Positions 45,516-55,330 are shown, numbered from the stretch's first letter. The stretch: DNA of 64,000 nt from Colwellia sp. (GCA_029938115.1 JAPYOP010000006.1:36619-100618), one strand, 5' to 3'. The notes: generated from the sequence alone by a model not told the origin. Made by a program: numbers and translations.

Positions 45516-46967
45516 TTAACGGCGAATCACTTTTAATCCGGCCGATAATAAAATCATCCATAATAGCGAGTAAAAAGTACCACCACTACTTTTTTCTGGT
45601 ACTTCAACCGAATCATCAGGTAGCGTTACTTGGCTATCTTTGACACTAAACTGAATACTGGCTGAAGTTGAAAGCGCTGGGTTACCATTATCAATGACCG
45701 TTGCATCAATTCTATGTGAACTGCCCGCGACCATAGATGTGGGATCAAAACTAAGCTTTTCATCATTAATTACAGGGGAGGGGATGGCTCCGCCAAAAAT
45801 CCAGGAATAACTGAGTATATCGTCTACATTGGCATCAAAGACATTAGCGCTAATTTCTACTATGCCCTTACTAATGTCAATTGCAGAAACAGCAACATTA
45901 TTTTGCTTGATGGATAAGGTTATTGTTGGCGCAATATTAGCATCATCTAACGGGCAACCAGTACTATCGACAACCTCACCTTCAGGCGTATTAGGACATA
46001 AGTCATAATCATTTGCGATGCCATCATTATCATCATCAGCATAGACCGCGGGAGTACTTTCATTACACCGAGTTGCGTTATTTTGATTAGTTGATGTGCA
46101 GTGCGCCAAGTAATCTACTTCCATGGTTGCTTTGTTAAGTGTTGAGTCGATATGACCACCTAAGTTACCACCAATAGCAACATTTAATAGCACAAACATC
46201 GGCTCTTTATATTGTGGGCAATTCGCCACGTTATGAGACGTTACTAAGGTATCATCGATGTAAAATGAGATGTTGTTTTCAGTCCATTCTATTGCATAGT
46301 CGTGCCAATTAAGGACATCATTAGCGCCATTGGGATAATTAAACCTGACTTCATTGCCACAACTGCCACCACCGGTATTAAAAAAATTAGTGATATAAGT
46401 GGCTGAACTATTGGAGAACCATTCCCAGACATCAATTTCACCGGCACCAGGGTTTGGCCAGTGCGAAAAATCATCATCATTTTTTCTTGGACTTTCGGCA
46501 ATGCGATTCTCTAACATCCAAAAGGCTGGCCATGTGCCACCTTCCAAATTATGAAAGCGAATACGAGCTTCTATACGACCGTAAAGAAACTCTTGTTTGT
46601 CTTTGCCGTTGATGCGACCAGAGGTCCAACTTCTCGATTGATTATTTAGCCCCGTGCAATTAACTTGCTGTTTGCGAGCAATTATTTTTAATGTGCCGTC
46701 TGATACATCAAAATTCTTATTTACTGAGCTATCATCATCGGTATAACACTGAACTTCGTTATTAAAATTGGCATCGGTTTGTGCCGTCCAGTTGCCCCAA
46801 TTCACCTCGGTTCCAGTAAATTTATCAATAAAGTTAACTTCCCAACCGGCGGTTGCAGGTAAGGTGAGAACTAAACTTAATAAGACCATCATAATACTAA
46901 CGCTATTGGAAATATTGCATTTTAGTCCGGAATAAAAAGTACTTGTATGCTTCTTTAATATATTCAT
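45516..46967 (-). CDS. GH16 glucanase with calcium-binding repeat and GlyGly-CTERM-like tail
   Basis: The signal peptide ends near LTLPATA (residue 40). The GH16 domain spans ~45-290, with the catalytic motif GEIDVWE giving Glu177, Asp179 and Glu182. A thrombospondin type 3 repeat (DDDNDGIANDYDLCPNTP, ~309-340) follows, then a PKD-like segment (~345-450). The end reads SSGGTFYSLLWMILLSAGLK and finishes in Arg-Arg, that is Gly-Gly, a hydrophobic helix and basic residues. This resembles GlyGly-CTERM sorting tails processed by rhombosortase, so the enzyme may be released or anchored through type II secretion. It lies 51 bases after the di-heme gene and 48 before the clan GH-A gene, as the middle of a three-gene operon. 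Confidence 0.86.
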   Translation of the reverse strand: MNILKKHTSTFYSGLKCNISNSVSIMMVLLSLVLTLPATAGWEVNFIDKFTGTEVNWGNWTAQTDANFNNEVQCYTDDDSSVNKNFDVSDGTLKIIARKQQVNCTGLNNQSRSWTSGRINGKDKQEFLYGRIEARIRFHNLEGGTWPAFWMLENRIAESPRKNDDDFSHWPNPGAGEIDVWEWFSNSSATYITNFFNTGGGSCGNEVRFNYPNGANDVLNWHDYAIEWTENNISFYIDDTLVTSHNVANCPQYKEPMFVLLNVAIGGNLGGHIDSTLNKATMEVDYLAHCTSTNQNNATRCNESTPAVYADDDNDGIANDYDLCPNTPEGEVVDSTGCPLDDANIAPTITLSIKQNNVAVSAIDISKGIVEISANVFDANVDDILSYSWIFGGAIPSPVINDEKLSFDPTSMVAGSSHRIDATVIDNGNPALSTSASIQFSVKDSQVTLPDDSVEVPEKSSGGTFYSLLWMILLSAGLKVIRR

Positions 46968-47018
46968 TGTTATCTGTTACTTCTTAATTTTTAAATTATT
47001 ATTTAATTGACGCGCTTT

Positions 47019-50000
47019 TTATAACGATTCTAAAAAGCTCAGTAGTGCCGCTTCATCACTATCTGAAAGGGCTTCATATTTTGTTTTAGAGCTTAATGAC
47101 TCGCCGCCATGCCAAAGAATGGCTTCATCTATTGTTCTAGCGCGACCATCATGTAAATAGCTATGGACTGGAGTACAAATTTCATTGCCTTGGCCACCTA
47201 TTGGGTTGATTACTCCTCCGGTAACACAAGCTGATAGACCTATCCCCCATAAAGGAGTCGTTCGCCATTCGGCACCTGTTGCGTTGCCTTCACCGAGGTT
47301 ATCAGCGAGTCCTTCACCCATGTCGTGTAATAACATGTCGGTATAAGGGTGAATGGTTTGGTCTCTAAGTTCACTAAAGGGGTGGTAAATACTGGTTTGA
47401 AAGGTCAGGGTATGACAATCAGCACAACCAATACTAGTGAATAATGCTTGGCCTTGCTGCACCATAGCATCATCTAGTCCACGCTGGGCGCGTACCCCAA
47501 GTAAGGCAATGTACTTGGTTAGGTTATTCAGATGCTCATCACTTAATTCTTGTTGTGCGTTGCCACACTCATCTCTTTCCGATTGAGCTGAGCCACAATC
47601 AGGTGTTGATAAAAGCGAGGTCATTACGCCCATGTCGGTATTGAGAGCACCTGCAATTTGATGTTTTACACTTGATGTTGCTGCTTTCCAACCGAAGCGG
47701 CCTAAACGAATTTCTTGTGTTTGAGGATCTATTGCGCTTTGTGCTTTACCCGAAATACCAAAAGGTGCTATTTCATCATTAACGTCAGCCAATGCTAAAA
47801 TAGCTTCCTCTGGTATCGCTTCTAACAAGCCTAGGCCGACAAGTTGAGGGGCTATGCGAGCAGAAAACTTCTCAGGTGTTCCGCTTGAAAAACTGTAATT
47901 AGGTGAACGTAAACCATTTACTTCTGTCCATGATTCTATAGAAACAGTGCCTTCACTTGTTACATTGCCCGTATTTGAAGGTTGCAATACTTTGCCTCGG
48001 TTGGCATCAGGTTCACCATTAGCATCAGCAATTTTAAAGACCCACTTATCCAAGGTTTCTCCTTCAGGCGCAGGCGCTGCTCGACCATTTCGTTCATGAC
48101 AATTTGCACAACTTGAATTCACAAAATGCGTACCAGATTTACCGACCATTTCAGAAAAAATACCATTGGCAGGATCTTCATCGTGCTTTCCATCAACAAA
48201 AGAGGTGTGATGAATTCGACGACCGAGTACAAATGCTTGACCATTTAGACTTGATAAGTTGGTTGCCATTTGCATAAAGTGATCATTAGGCTCGTTAGTA
48301 TATTGATAGGGCAGAGTAGTATTACCACCTAACCAACCTGACTCGGCGATCGGGTGAGAATTTTCACGCTCTGATGATTTATCATCAAAATCACCAACGG
48401 TTTTCCAAGGAACCATACCGCCTTTACCCACTTGATACAGATAGGTTGTACCATAATAATTTGCACGGCCTTCAGGCACACCCAGTAAAAATTGACTGAC
48501 TTCAATTTCCATATGTTGACCAATACTTAATGGTTCGTTACTGCCATTAATGCCTCTAAATTCATTGATGGTAACTGAATATTTATATTGATCGCCGCTA
48601 GTGCTGGTTTGCACAAGATCATCATCAAAGGTGCCATGACCGACAGTAACCACGTTAGGTTCATAGTTACCATGGTATTCTGCCACGGTATTCATACCAG
48701 AATACCAAGCTCTAAATTCTAACGCTTCTAGTTGCCATTCACTGACCCATTCAACCAGAATGGATGAACCGCCTTTGGCAACATAATCGGTGAACTTGAA
48801 TTTAGCGGTTCTGTGGGTCCAATAATGTGACAAATAATGGTCGTATTGTTGGAAATGATCTTCTTTAGCGTGACGATCACGACCGCGATCGGAAAATTTA
48901 GTCACAATAGCATCCACCGTTTGATAAATTAACGCATGCTCCTGCTCGGTACTTGAGGTATATAAAGGAACGATGTCACCAAAAAGACCAAAAGCTTGAG
49001 TATGCCAACCCGCTATGTTTGTACCTTCTGATGAATCTATTGAAACATCACCGTTAAAAAAGTAGAGCGGCCTATCATCATATGCAGCTTGTTTTGTGCC
49101 GTCGTCACGGGTAATGGTAGTTAAATTAGGCACACCTGATGCTAAGCCATCAGTAACCAATAATGGTGGCCAGTGCGTCGCACAGTCATCGTTACAAGTA
49201 CTGCCAATATTGCCAAGATCATTATCAAAGACATATAAGGTATAGCCTGGTTTTTCGCTATCTTCACCGCCCACAAGAATGTCATTATTAAACGCAACTT
49301 CAATCAGTGGTTTTATCGTTTCACAACCAAAAAAATCTACATAGGCATTTTCTTTTGTATCGGGACAATTATCCAGATTGTCAAAGACGCCATCATTATC
49401 AGAATCAGGACAACCCACGGAATTAACTAAGGCATTTTTCGGGGTGTTTGGGCAAGTATCTAACGTGTTGGCAATACCATCTTTGTCATCATCAATAACA
49501 CTGTCAATTTGCAACCAATTGATGTTAAAAGGGCCCGAGTTGATGTTAAGGCGTAAGGTATGTGTGCCGCTAGATACTGCAAATGAAGCCAGGTGATGAG
49601 TTTCAAATATTTGCCATCCACCTGTGCTTGCAACCGTACCACTACCAATAGTATTCCCATTGATGGTGTAGGTATATTTGCCGCCACCCGATTCTGAAGC
49701 AACACGTGTACTTAATGAGTAGGTACCTGTTTCTAGTTCGATTGAATACTCTAACCATTCTGTTGCTTCGGTGTAACCAATATTATAGCCACCGCCTACA
49801 TCCGTGGTGACTTCGATATCGACTTGATCATTGCGATAATTTGCTCCACCCTCATTTGACGGAGTAATATCAAAATAGTTTATATAATCTTCAGCTTGAA
49901 TAAGTAATTCAATCGGTTCGTAAATAATTTCACAACCTGAAATGTCCACTTCACTATTTTCTGTGGTATTAGGACAAATATCGATATCATCAAAAATACC

Positions 50001-50231
50001 ATCAGCATCGCTATCTGGGCAGCCAACCGAGTTGGTGACATTATCTGCTGGTGTACTTGGACAAATATCAATACTATTTTCGATACCGTCATTATCAGTG
50101 TCGTTATTGACTATAGGATCGACAGGAAGTGTAGGCGCTTTCGATTCTGAGCCACCGCAAGCGGATAATAAGCCGAGCAATAATGAAATCGATAGCCATT
50201 TTGTCGAGGTTCTGAATATGTGTTGTTTCAT
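47019..50231 (-). CDS. CBM6/calcium-repeat/di-heme oxidoreductase (DHOR) fusion lipoprotein
   Basis: The start at 50231 (second Met of a longer frame to 50249) is chosen for the AAGAAG site upstream and the lipobox LLSAC. Domains in order: thrombospondin type 3 repeats (~35-100), a CBM6-like module (~105-245; LLIQAEDYINYFD, EATEWLEYSIEL, INWLQID), more calcium repeats (~246-300), a PF03640-type secreted repeat (~325-425; GYTLYVFDNDLG), then a DHOR region of ~640 residues with two heme-binding motifs, CANCH near 708 and CADCH near 936. DHOR proteins are di-heme cytochromes of the putative peroxidase/thiol-oxidoreductase class. The CBM6 should dock it on polysaccharide. An operator lies 97 bases upstream, and two glycoside hydrolase genes follow in the operon. 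Confidence 0.85.
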   Translation of the reverse strand: MKQHIFRTSTKWLSISLLLGLLSACGGSESKAPTLPVDPIVNNDTDNDGIENSIDICPSTPADNVTNSVGCPDSDADGIFDDIDICPNTTENSEVDISGCEIIYEPIELLIQAEDYINYFDITPSNEGGANYRNDQVDIEVTTDVGGGYNIGYTEATEWLEYSIELETGTYSLSTRVASESGGGKYTYTINGNTIGSGTVASTGGWQIFETHHLASFAVSSGTHTLRLNINSGPFNINWLQIDSVIDDDKDGIANTLDTCPNTPKNALVNSVGCPDSDNDGVFDNLDNCPDTKENAYVDFFGCETIKPLIEVAFNNDILVGGEDSEKPGYTLYVFDNDLGNIGSTCNDDCATHWPPLLVTDGLASGVPNLTTITRDDGTKQAAYDDRPLYFFNGDVSIDSSEGTNIAGWHTQAFGLFGDIVPLYTSSTEQEHALIYQTVDAIVTKFSDRGRDRHAKEDHFQQYDHYLSHYWTHRTAKFKFTDYVAKGGSSILVEWVSEWQLEALEFRAWYSGMNTVAEYHGNYEPNVVTVGHGTFDDDLVQTSTSGDQYKYSVTINEFRGINGSNEPLSIGQHMEIEVSQFLLGVPEGRANYYGTTYLYQVGKGGMVPWKTVGDFDDKSSERENSHPIAESGWLGGNTTLPYQYTNEPNDHFMQMATNLSSLNGQAFVLGRRIHHTSFVDGKHDEDPANGIFSEMVGKSGTHFVNSSCANCHERNGRAAPAPEGETLDKWVFKIADANGEPDANRGKVLQPSNTGNVTSEGTVSIESWTEVNGLRSPNYSFSSGTPEKFSARIAPQLVGLGLLEAIPEEAILALADVNDEIAPFGISGKAQSAIDPQTQEIRLGRFGWKAATSSVKHQIAGALNTDMGVMTSLLSTPDCGSAQSERDECGNAQQELSDEHLNNLTKYIALLGVRAQRGLDDAMVQQGQALFTSIGCADCHTLTFQTSIYHPFSELRDQTIHPYTDMLLHDMGEGLADNLGEGNATGAEWRTTPLWGIGLSACVTGGVINPIGGQGNEICTPVHSYLHDGRARTIDEAILWHGGESLSSKTKYEALSDSDEAALLSFLESL

Positions 50232-50321
50232 TTTAATTCTTCTTTTCATCTGCTGCTTGTTTGGTTTTTGTATGAAAAATAACCGGTGTTATTTTGCTTT
50301 CAACGATCAATTCGTACCTTT

Positions 50322-50335
50322 AGGAAGCGCTTCCA
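50322..50335. promoter_or_regulatory. LacI-type operator upstream of the di-heme operon
   Basis: AGGAAGCGCTTCCA has the perfect 12-base core and is centred 97 bases before the chosen start of the di-heme gene, just after the stop of the halogenase-like gene on the same strand. Confidence 0.75.
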
Positions 50336-50378
50336 AATTTTATTTCAAAGTTACCGGTAGGATAAATGCGCGACACGT

Positions 50379-51929
50379 TTAATTTGTGTTAGTCGAATGA
50401 AACCCTTGTTGCCTAATTTGGTTGATTAACGCTCTATGCTTAGGTAAATGACGTAAGTATTTTGTGGTCATTTCTTGATTCAGGGTGAAATTTTTCATAG
50501 CTAATTCATTTTCAATATTTGACGAAAGGTAATTTGATTGGGTTCTAAAACCCATACCGGCAAGTATATATTGATAACTTGCACTAGCGAATATCTCATT
50601 TGAACGGTCAAAGTCGTTATGCCATGGATAATGGTGTTGCCATAATGCGAGTGATTCTTGCAGAGAATCTGGTATTGAGTCAGGTTGTCTGTTTTCAATC
50701 CAAAAATCATTGTCTGTTCGTTTACTTAAAACATAATGAAGTTTTAGAAAATCTATAATTCTCGCCCACCGATAGGTAAAGGCGTCATTAAATCGTTTAG
50801 AGATAATATCCATCGTTGAGCGAGTTGCGGGTAATTGATCGCAAAGCCACTCGGCGGATAATTCAACTTGCACTAAAGAAGAGGCCTCTAAGGGTTCCAA
50901 AAAACCCGCTGATAGGCCAATAGCGACACAGTTTTTTTCCCATGAGTGTGAACGGTGACCTGCATTAAGTGAGATTTTTTTGATCTCAGTCTTGTCTAAA
51001 TTTACGTTTAAATATTTACTGAGTTCCGCTTCCGCGTCACTATTCTTGGTATGACGGCTAGAATAAACATGACCAACCCCTCGACGATTTATCAGGCCAA
51101 TATCCCATATCCAGCCAGCAGGCATCGCAGTGGATTGAGTAACCGTAGCAATTGGGCTATTTTCGGTTTCGTAAGGAAATTGTATCGCTAAAGCAGTATC
51201 AACAAAAAGGGTATCTTGTTTATTGAGAAAGGGAACTTTGTAATGTTCACCCAATAACAAACAAGCAAAACCACTACAATCAATAAATAGATCGCCACAA
51301 ATATCGCCATTATTTTTAGTTGAAACAGAAGCAATATCAGCGTTTACTGCTGAATTCACTTTGATTACATCATCGATAATGTGCTTAACAGAAAACTTGG
51401 CTATACAATGTTTTTGTAAAAGCGCCGCAAATTTTCCGGCATTTAAATGATAACCATAATTTGCCACTGAAGCATATTCAGGTGTTGTTATTTGCTTAGG
51501 CGCTAATCCGTGTTCACAGAGTTGCTCTTGAAAACATACAGCATTTGAGAAGGAACTAGCTTGACCAATTTCTTGCCAATGATGAAATAAATTTGAGTTA
51601 GCATAATCTTGTGGTAAAACAAATGGGTGATAATAACTATCTGATTTTTCACCAGTAACCCAGCCAGTAAATTTTGAACCTTGTTTGAACGTTGCATCAC
51701 ATTCGCGCATGAATTCTGCTTCAGAAATCCCCATGTTTTTAAGTGTATTTCTCATCGAAGGCCAAGTACCTTCGCCAACACCAACAGGTTTAACTGAATC
51801 TGACTCTATCAAGGTAATGGTAATGTCAGATTGAGGTTGAGCTTGATGTTTAGCCGCTAATCGACTTGCCACTATCCATCCGGCGGTGCCTCCGCCAACA
51901 ATAACAATATTTTTGATTGGTTGGTTCAT
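50379..51929 (-). CDS. Flavin-dependent tryptophan halogenase-like protein
   Basis: The ATG at 51929 (not 51974) starts directly with the FAD-binding fold: NIVIVGGGTAGWIVASRLAA. Further family marks are GVGEGTWPSMRNTLKNMG and FKQGSKFTGW, which bears candidate Lys residues for the catalytic position, and SWEKNCVAIGLSAGFLEPLE. The halogenase fingerprint W-x-W-x-I-P appears as GWIWDIGL, so the Pro is replaced by Gly. Members of this group occur repeatedly beside TonB receptors and polysaccharide genes in Alteromonadales, with unproven substrate. It lies downstream of the GH16 gene at 52084, with a possible terminator between. Confidence 0.85.
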   Translation of the reverse strand: MNQPIKNIVIVGGGTAGWIVASRLAAKHQAQPQSDITITLIESDSVKPVGVGEGTWPSMRNTLKNMGISEAEFMRECDATFKQGSKFTGWVTGEKSDSYYHPFVLPQDYANSNLFHHWQEIGQASSFSNAVCFQEQLCEHGLAPKQITTPEYASVANYGYHLNAGKFAALLQKHCIAKFSVKHIIDDVIKVNSAVNADIASVSTKNNGDICGDLFIDCSGFACLLLGEHYKVPFLNKQDTLFVDTALAIQFPYETENSPIATVTQSTAMPAGWIWDIGLINRRGVGHVYSSRHTKNSDAEAELSKYLNVNLDKTEIKKISLNAGHRSHSWEKNCVAIGLSAGFLEPLEASSLVQVELSAEWLCDQLPATRSTMDIISKRFNDAFTYRWARIIDFLKLHYVLSKRTDNDFWIENRQPDSIPDSLQESLALWQHHYPWHNDFDRSNEIFASASYQYILAGMGFRTQSNYLSSNIENELAMKNFTLNQEMTTKYLRHLPKHRALINQIRQQGFHSTNTN

Positions 51930-51971
51930 CACAATAAGCTCAAAATTTAATTCTGTTATAAAATGAAAATT

Positions 51972-52012
51972 CAAAAAAAAGGCTTAAAAAGGTCTTCATG
52001 ATAAAGCCTTCC
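51972..52012 (-). terminator. Possible terminator between GH16 and halogenase-like gene
   Basis: On the minus strand AAGGCTT and AAGCCTT pair across an ~18-base loop and are followed by eight to nine T. The large loop weakens it, so partial read-through into the halogenase-like gene is likely. Confidence 0.5.
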
Positions 52013-52040
52013 TAAGCCGGTTCTGTTCTGTTTGCGTTGG

Positions 52041-52071
52041 TAGGTATGGGAATTTTTAATTCTCATACCTA
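52041..52071. repeat. Near-perfect hairpin just after the triple-module GH16 gene
   Basis: TAGGTATGGGAATT and AATTCTCATACCTA form a long stem with one G-T mismatch and almost no loop. No T-run follows, so it is better read as an mRNA 3'-end protecting hairpin than as a terminator. Confidence 0.5.
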
Positions 52072-52083
52072 TGTAGTTATTAA

Positions 52084-54804
52084 CTATCTAATATAAACGT
52101 TATCTACGCGATATGTTGCACCATTACCAGCGCCCCAAGCAGGAAATATCATTATTACATCAATGCCTGTAGGGTCAACCCCTGCAGCAACTAAATCAGC
52201 AATATTAAAGGAGTAATGTTGCCAAACACCTAGTTCAGGTGCCGTATGGCCTTCATTACTTGCAGATAGTTCAAGCTCAAGATCTTGTCCGGTAGCACCG
52301 TTTTGAGTACCGCCATTACTTTCAATTTTAAAGTTCCAAACGACATCACCCGGTGATGCTGTTAACTTAAAGTCGAATTCAACGACGCCAGTCATCTCAA
52401 TACTTGAAGCATCAAATATACTGCCTTGATCTCGCCCCATAAAACCCATCACGGTATCAGTTGCACCAATGCTAAATTCTATCACAGAACCATAAGTTGC
52501 ATTTTCATCAGTCACTATTGCTGGCGTAGAACCTGCACAACAATCCCATGCAGGCCAATCAGGATTAGTGAAATTGGTAAATATAACTAATTCTTGCCCA
52601 CCTTCAGCTGGCGGAGGAGTCGAAGACTCTGGGTCGCCAATAACCACGTTATCAACACGATAAACAGCCCCTGTTCCTGTACCCCAGGCTGGGAATATCA
52701 TCAAGACATCAATGGCACTTGGATCAAGCCCTAAGTCAACTAGGTCAACAATATTGAAGGTGTACGTTTGCCACACGCCCAATTCAGGGGCTGCGTGGCC
52801 TTCAATGCTTGTTGAAAGTGGAATTTCCACCTCTGTTTCAGCTTCATTACTTTCAATTTTGAACATCCAAATAGTGTCACCAGGTGAAGCTGTCATTTTT
52901 AAATCAAATGAAAGCGTACCAGCCGCAACGATAGAGCTTGCATCAAAGGGAACACCTTCAATGGCACCATGACCTGCGCGAGTACTGAAACCCATCACTG
53001 TATCGCCATTTATGCCAAATTCAATAACATTATTATGCTCAGCATCGTCTACTTCAACAGCAGGTGTTGAACCAGCACAACAATCCCATGCTAACCAATC
53101 GGCACGATTAGTTTCATCAAAAATAACGATGCTAGCGGTTGGACTGCTATCTCCATCGGGTTTACTGATTACGAGGTTATCAACACGAAATAGTGCACCG
53201 TTACCGCTGCCCCAAGCTGGGAATATCATTAAGACATCAATTTGAGTTGGATCAAGGCCGGCACCAACTAGGTCAGCAATATTGAATGTATAGTGTTGCC
53301 AAGTATTTAGCACAGGAGCGACATGACCTTCAACGCTGGTAGATAAAGGAATTTCAACCTTTGTATCGCCTTCATCACTTTCTATTTTAAACATCCAAGC
53401 TGTATCGCCAGGTGATGCGGTCATTTTAAGATCAAATTCAACGGTACCGGTGGCAACCATATTTGATGCATTAAATGGCGCACCATCAACAACACCATGA
53501 CCTGGTCGGGTAGTAAAACCAACAACAGTCTCGCCATTGATCATAAACTCTACCACTTCACCATATTCAGGATCATCTATTTCAATGGTCGGTGTTGAAT
53601 CGCCACAACAATCCCAAGCATCCCAACCGGTATGGATTTCGTCTTGAAAAATCACCAATGGTGGAGCAGGTAAATTTGGATCAAGCGGTGGAGGAGGAGG
53701 TGTCGGGGCTGCACCTTTAATAAGCGCACCATCAGGGCGTTCTTCAGTAGCTTCTTCGTTATAACCTGCACGAGTAGTGGCGCAACCTTCACCTGTCATT
53801 GGCGCAACATCACATTGATAAACTCGAACATAGTCAATCAGCATGGTATTGCCATCTGCAAAGGCTGACGCATCTACGCCGGTGTTATTAGACGCTTCAG
53901 CCCAGTTGCCACCGACAGCAAAGTTTAGGATCATAAAGAATCTTTGATCAAAAGGAGCTGTGGTCCAAGAATCTATTTGTTTACCGGTAACGACATCATA
54001 ATTATTGGTGTACCAACCTTTATGATGTAAGCCTGATGCTTCACCTTTATAGTTGTATTTTACTTCCGATTTACGTTGTGTTTGATATAAATAATCATCA
54101 ACATACCAACGTATTTCACCTTCTTGCCACTCTATCGCATAGGTATGAAAATCATCAGCAGGGTTAGCATCATTAGGTAATAGGTAAGGAGCGCCCGTGT
54201 GTTGACTGGATTCGCCATTTTTTGAACGCCCGTAATGTAAAGTACCGTAAACATGTGATTCTAAGTTGCCTTCTTCTGAAGCAACTTTTAAATTTACCGA
54301 TTCAACAATGTCTATTTCACCTGAGTGAGGCCAACCACCATAAGTATCATCCGTTGGCATCATCCATGCTGCAGGGAAACTGCCTTGGCCAGCAGGTAAT
54401 TTAACGCGAACTTCAAAACGACCGTATGCCCAATCGCCTTTCATTTTACTGTTTAATCGAGCAGAAGTGTATGGTTGAGATAAATCAGGATCATTATTAG
54501 GTAAAACAACAATATTTAAATTACCGTCGCTTAGAAAAGAATTTTCTGGATTTTCGGTATAACATTGACGCTCTTGGTTACCGCCCCCAGAACAGTCAAC
54601 TTCATGGGTCCACTTGGCGGAATCGATTTCACTGCCATCGAATTCGTCTTGCCAGATTATGCGCCAATCATTTGATGGAATTGTTGTATCAACGGCATTT
54701 TTATCCGTATAAGTTTCTGAGCCATTGTCGCCACCACAACCAACTAATCCCATAACAAGTGTTATGACCGCTACTTTGGATAATGTTTTGATATTGTCTT
54801 TCAT
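52084..54804 (-). CDS. GH16 laminarinase lipoprotein with three tandem C-terminal modules
   Basis: The lipobox GLVGC gives lipidated Cys at 23. The GH16 domain spans ~45-335 with YGRFEVRVKLPAGQGSFPAA and the catalytic motif GEIDIVE (Glu163, Asp165, Glu168). A Pro-rich linker (TPPPPPLDP, ~368-377) leads to three homologous ~165-residue modules at ~383-547, 558-724 and 738-906. Each opens with a (D/N)W-x-AWDCC motif containing paired Cys, includes MTASPGD and W-x-FKIES, and ends in IFPAWG-x-G and YRVDN. They look like carbohydrate-binding beta-sandwiches of the ExoP C-terminal kind. The protein should be a surface-anchored, multivalent laminarinase. An operator lies 134 bases upstream. Confidence 0.9.
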   Translation of the reverse strand: MKDNIKTLSKVAVITLVMGLVGCGGDNGSETYTDKNAVDTTIPSNDWRIIWQDEFDGSEIDSAKWTHEVDCSGGGNQERQCYTENPENSFLSDGNLNIVVLPNNDPDLSQPYTSARLNSKMKGDWAYGRFEVRVKLPAGQGSFPAAWMMPTDDTYGGWPHSGEIDIVESVNLKVASEEGNLESHVYGTLHYGRSKNGESSQHTGAPYLLPNDANPADDFHTYAIEWQEGEIRWYVDDYLYQTQRKSEVKYNYKGEASGLHHKGWYTNNYDVVTGKQIDSWTTAPFDQRFFMILNFAVGGNWAEASNNTGVDASAFADGNTMLIDYVRVYQCDVAPMTGEGCATTRAGYNEEATEERPDGALIKGAAPTPPPPPLDPNLPAPPLVIFQDEIHTGWDAWDCCGDSTPTIEIDDPEYGEVVEFMINGETVVGFTTRPGHGVVDGAPFNASNMVATGTVEFDLKMTASPGDTAWMFKIESDEGDTKVEIPLSTSVEGHVAPVLNTWQHYTFNIADLVGAGLDPTQIDVLMIFPAWGSGNGALFRVDNLVISKPDGDSSPTASIVIFDETNRADWLAWDCCAGSTPAVEVDDAEHNNVIEFGINGDTVMGFSTRAGHGAIEGVPFDASSIVAAGTLSFDLKMTASPGDTIWMFKIESNEAETEVEIPLSTSIEGHAAPELGVWQTYTFNIVDLVDLGLDPSAIDVLMIFPAWGTGTGAVYRVDNVVIGDPESSTPPPAEGGQELVIFTNFTNPDWPAWDCCAGSTPAIVTDENATYGSVIEFSIGATDTVMGFMGRDQGSIFDASSIEMTGVVEFDFKLTASPGDVVWNFKIESNGGTQNGATGQDLELELSASNEGHTAPELGVWQHYSFNIADLVAAGVDPTGIDVIMIFPAWGAGNGATYRVDNVYIR

Positions 54805-54931
54805 TTAGTACATCCCCTACGTTTAGCATGTTTAAATATCGACATATTTATTGCCAATCATATTTTTATTTCTGTCTTTAAATAGGTGGTCTAATTCTAT
54901 TTTAAGCTATTTTAAGTTATTAACCAAAAGC

Positions 54932-54945
54932 TGGAAGCGCTTCCA
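54932..54945. promoter_or_regulatory. LacI-type operator upstream of the triple-module GH16 gene
   Basis: TGGAAGCGCTTCCA is a perfect 14-base palindrome centred 134 bases before the GH16 start, in the divergent region shared with the TonB receptor. Confidence 0.8.
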
Positions 54946-55330
54946 ATTTAATATGAAAGTCCTTTCAGTTCAAGTGCAATGTACAATTATTTTGTTATAA
55001 CGAAGGTTTTAATATTTCTGTTTTATATATGAGGCTATTAACTTGTTGTATTTAAAAGTTATATTTTAATTTGGCATGGTGAGTATAATTAGCTATCTAA
55101 ATAATAAGGCAAAATTTATTTAGATATTTGTAAATGGGGTGATTTATTAGATTAACTTATTTTACAATCAAGATGAAAAATAAAATTATACACCTATAAT
55201 TCAAGAGCTTAAGTTTGTAAAACCTAAGGGTGTTAATGGTTTTATGTTATTTAATGATTGCGAAATACAAAAATAATTGCTAAATATTGTTGCAATCATT
55301 TGAGTAAAAGTATAAGTTGAAATTAATTAA

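Noticed and set aside
49942..50382. 146-codon plus-strand frame
   Set aside because: It is antisense to the calcium-repeat part of the di-heme gene and made of Ser/Leu-rich repeats that mirror that repeat. No family match.
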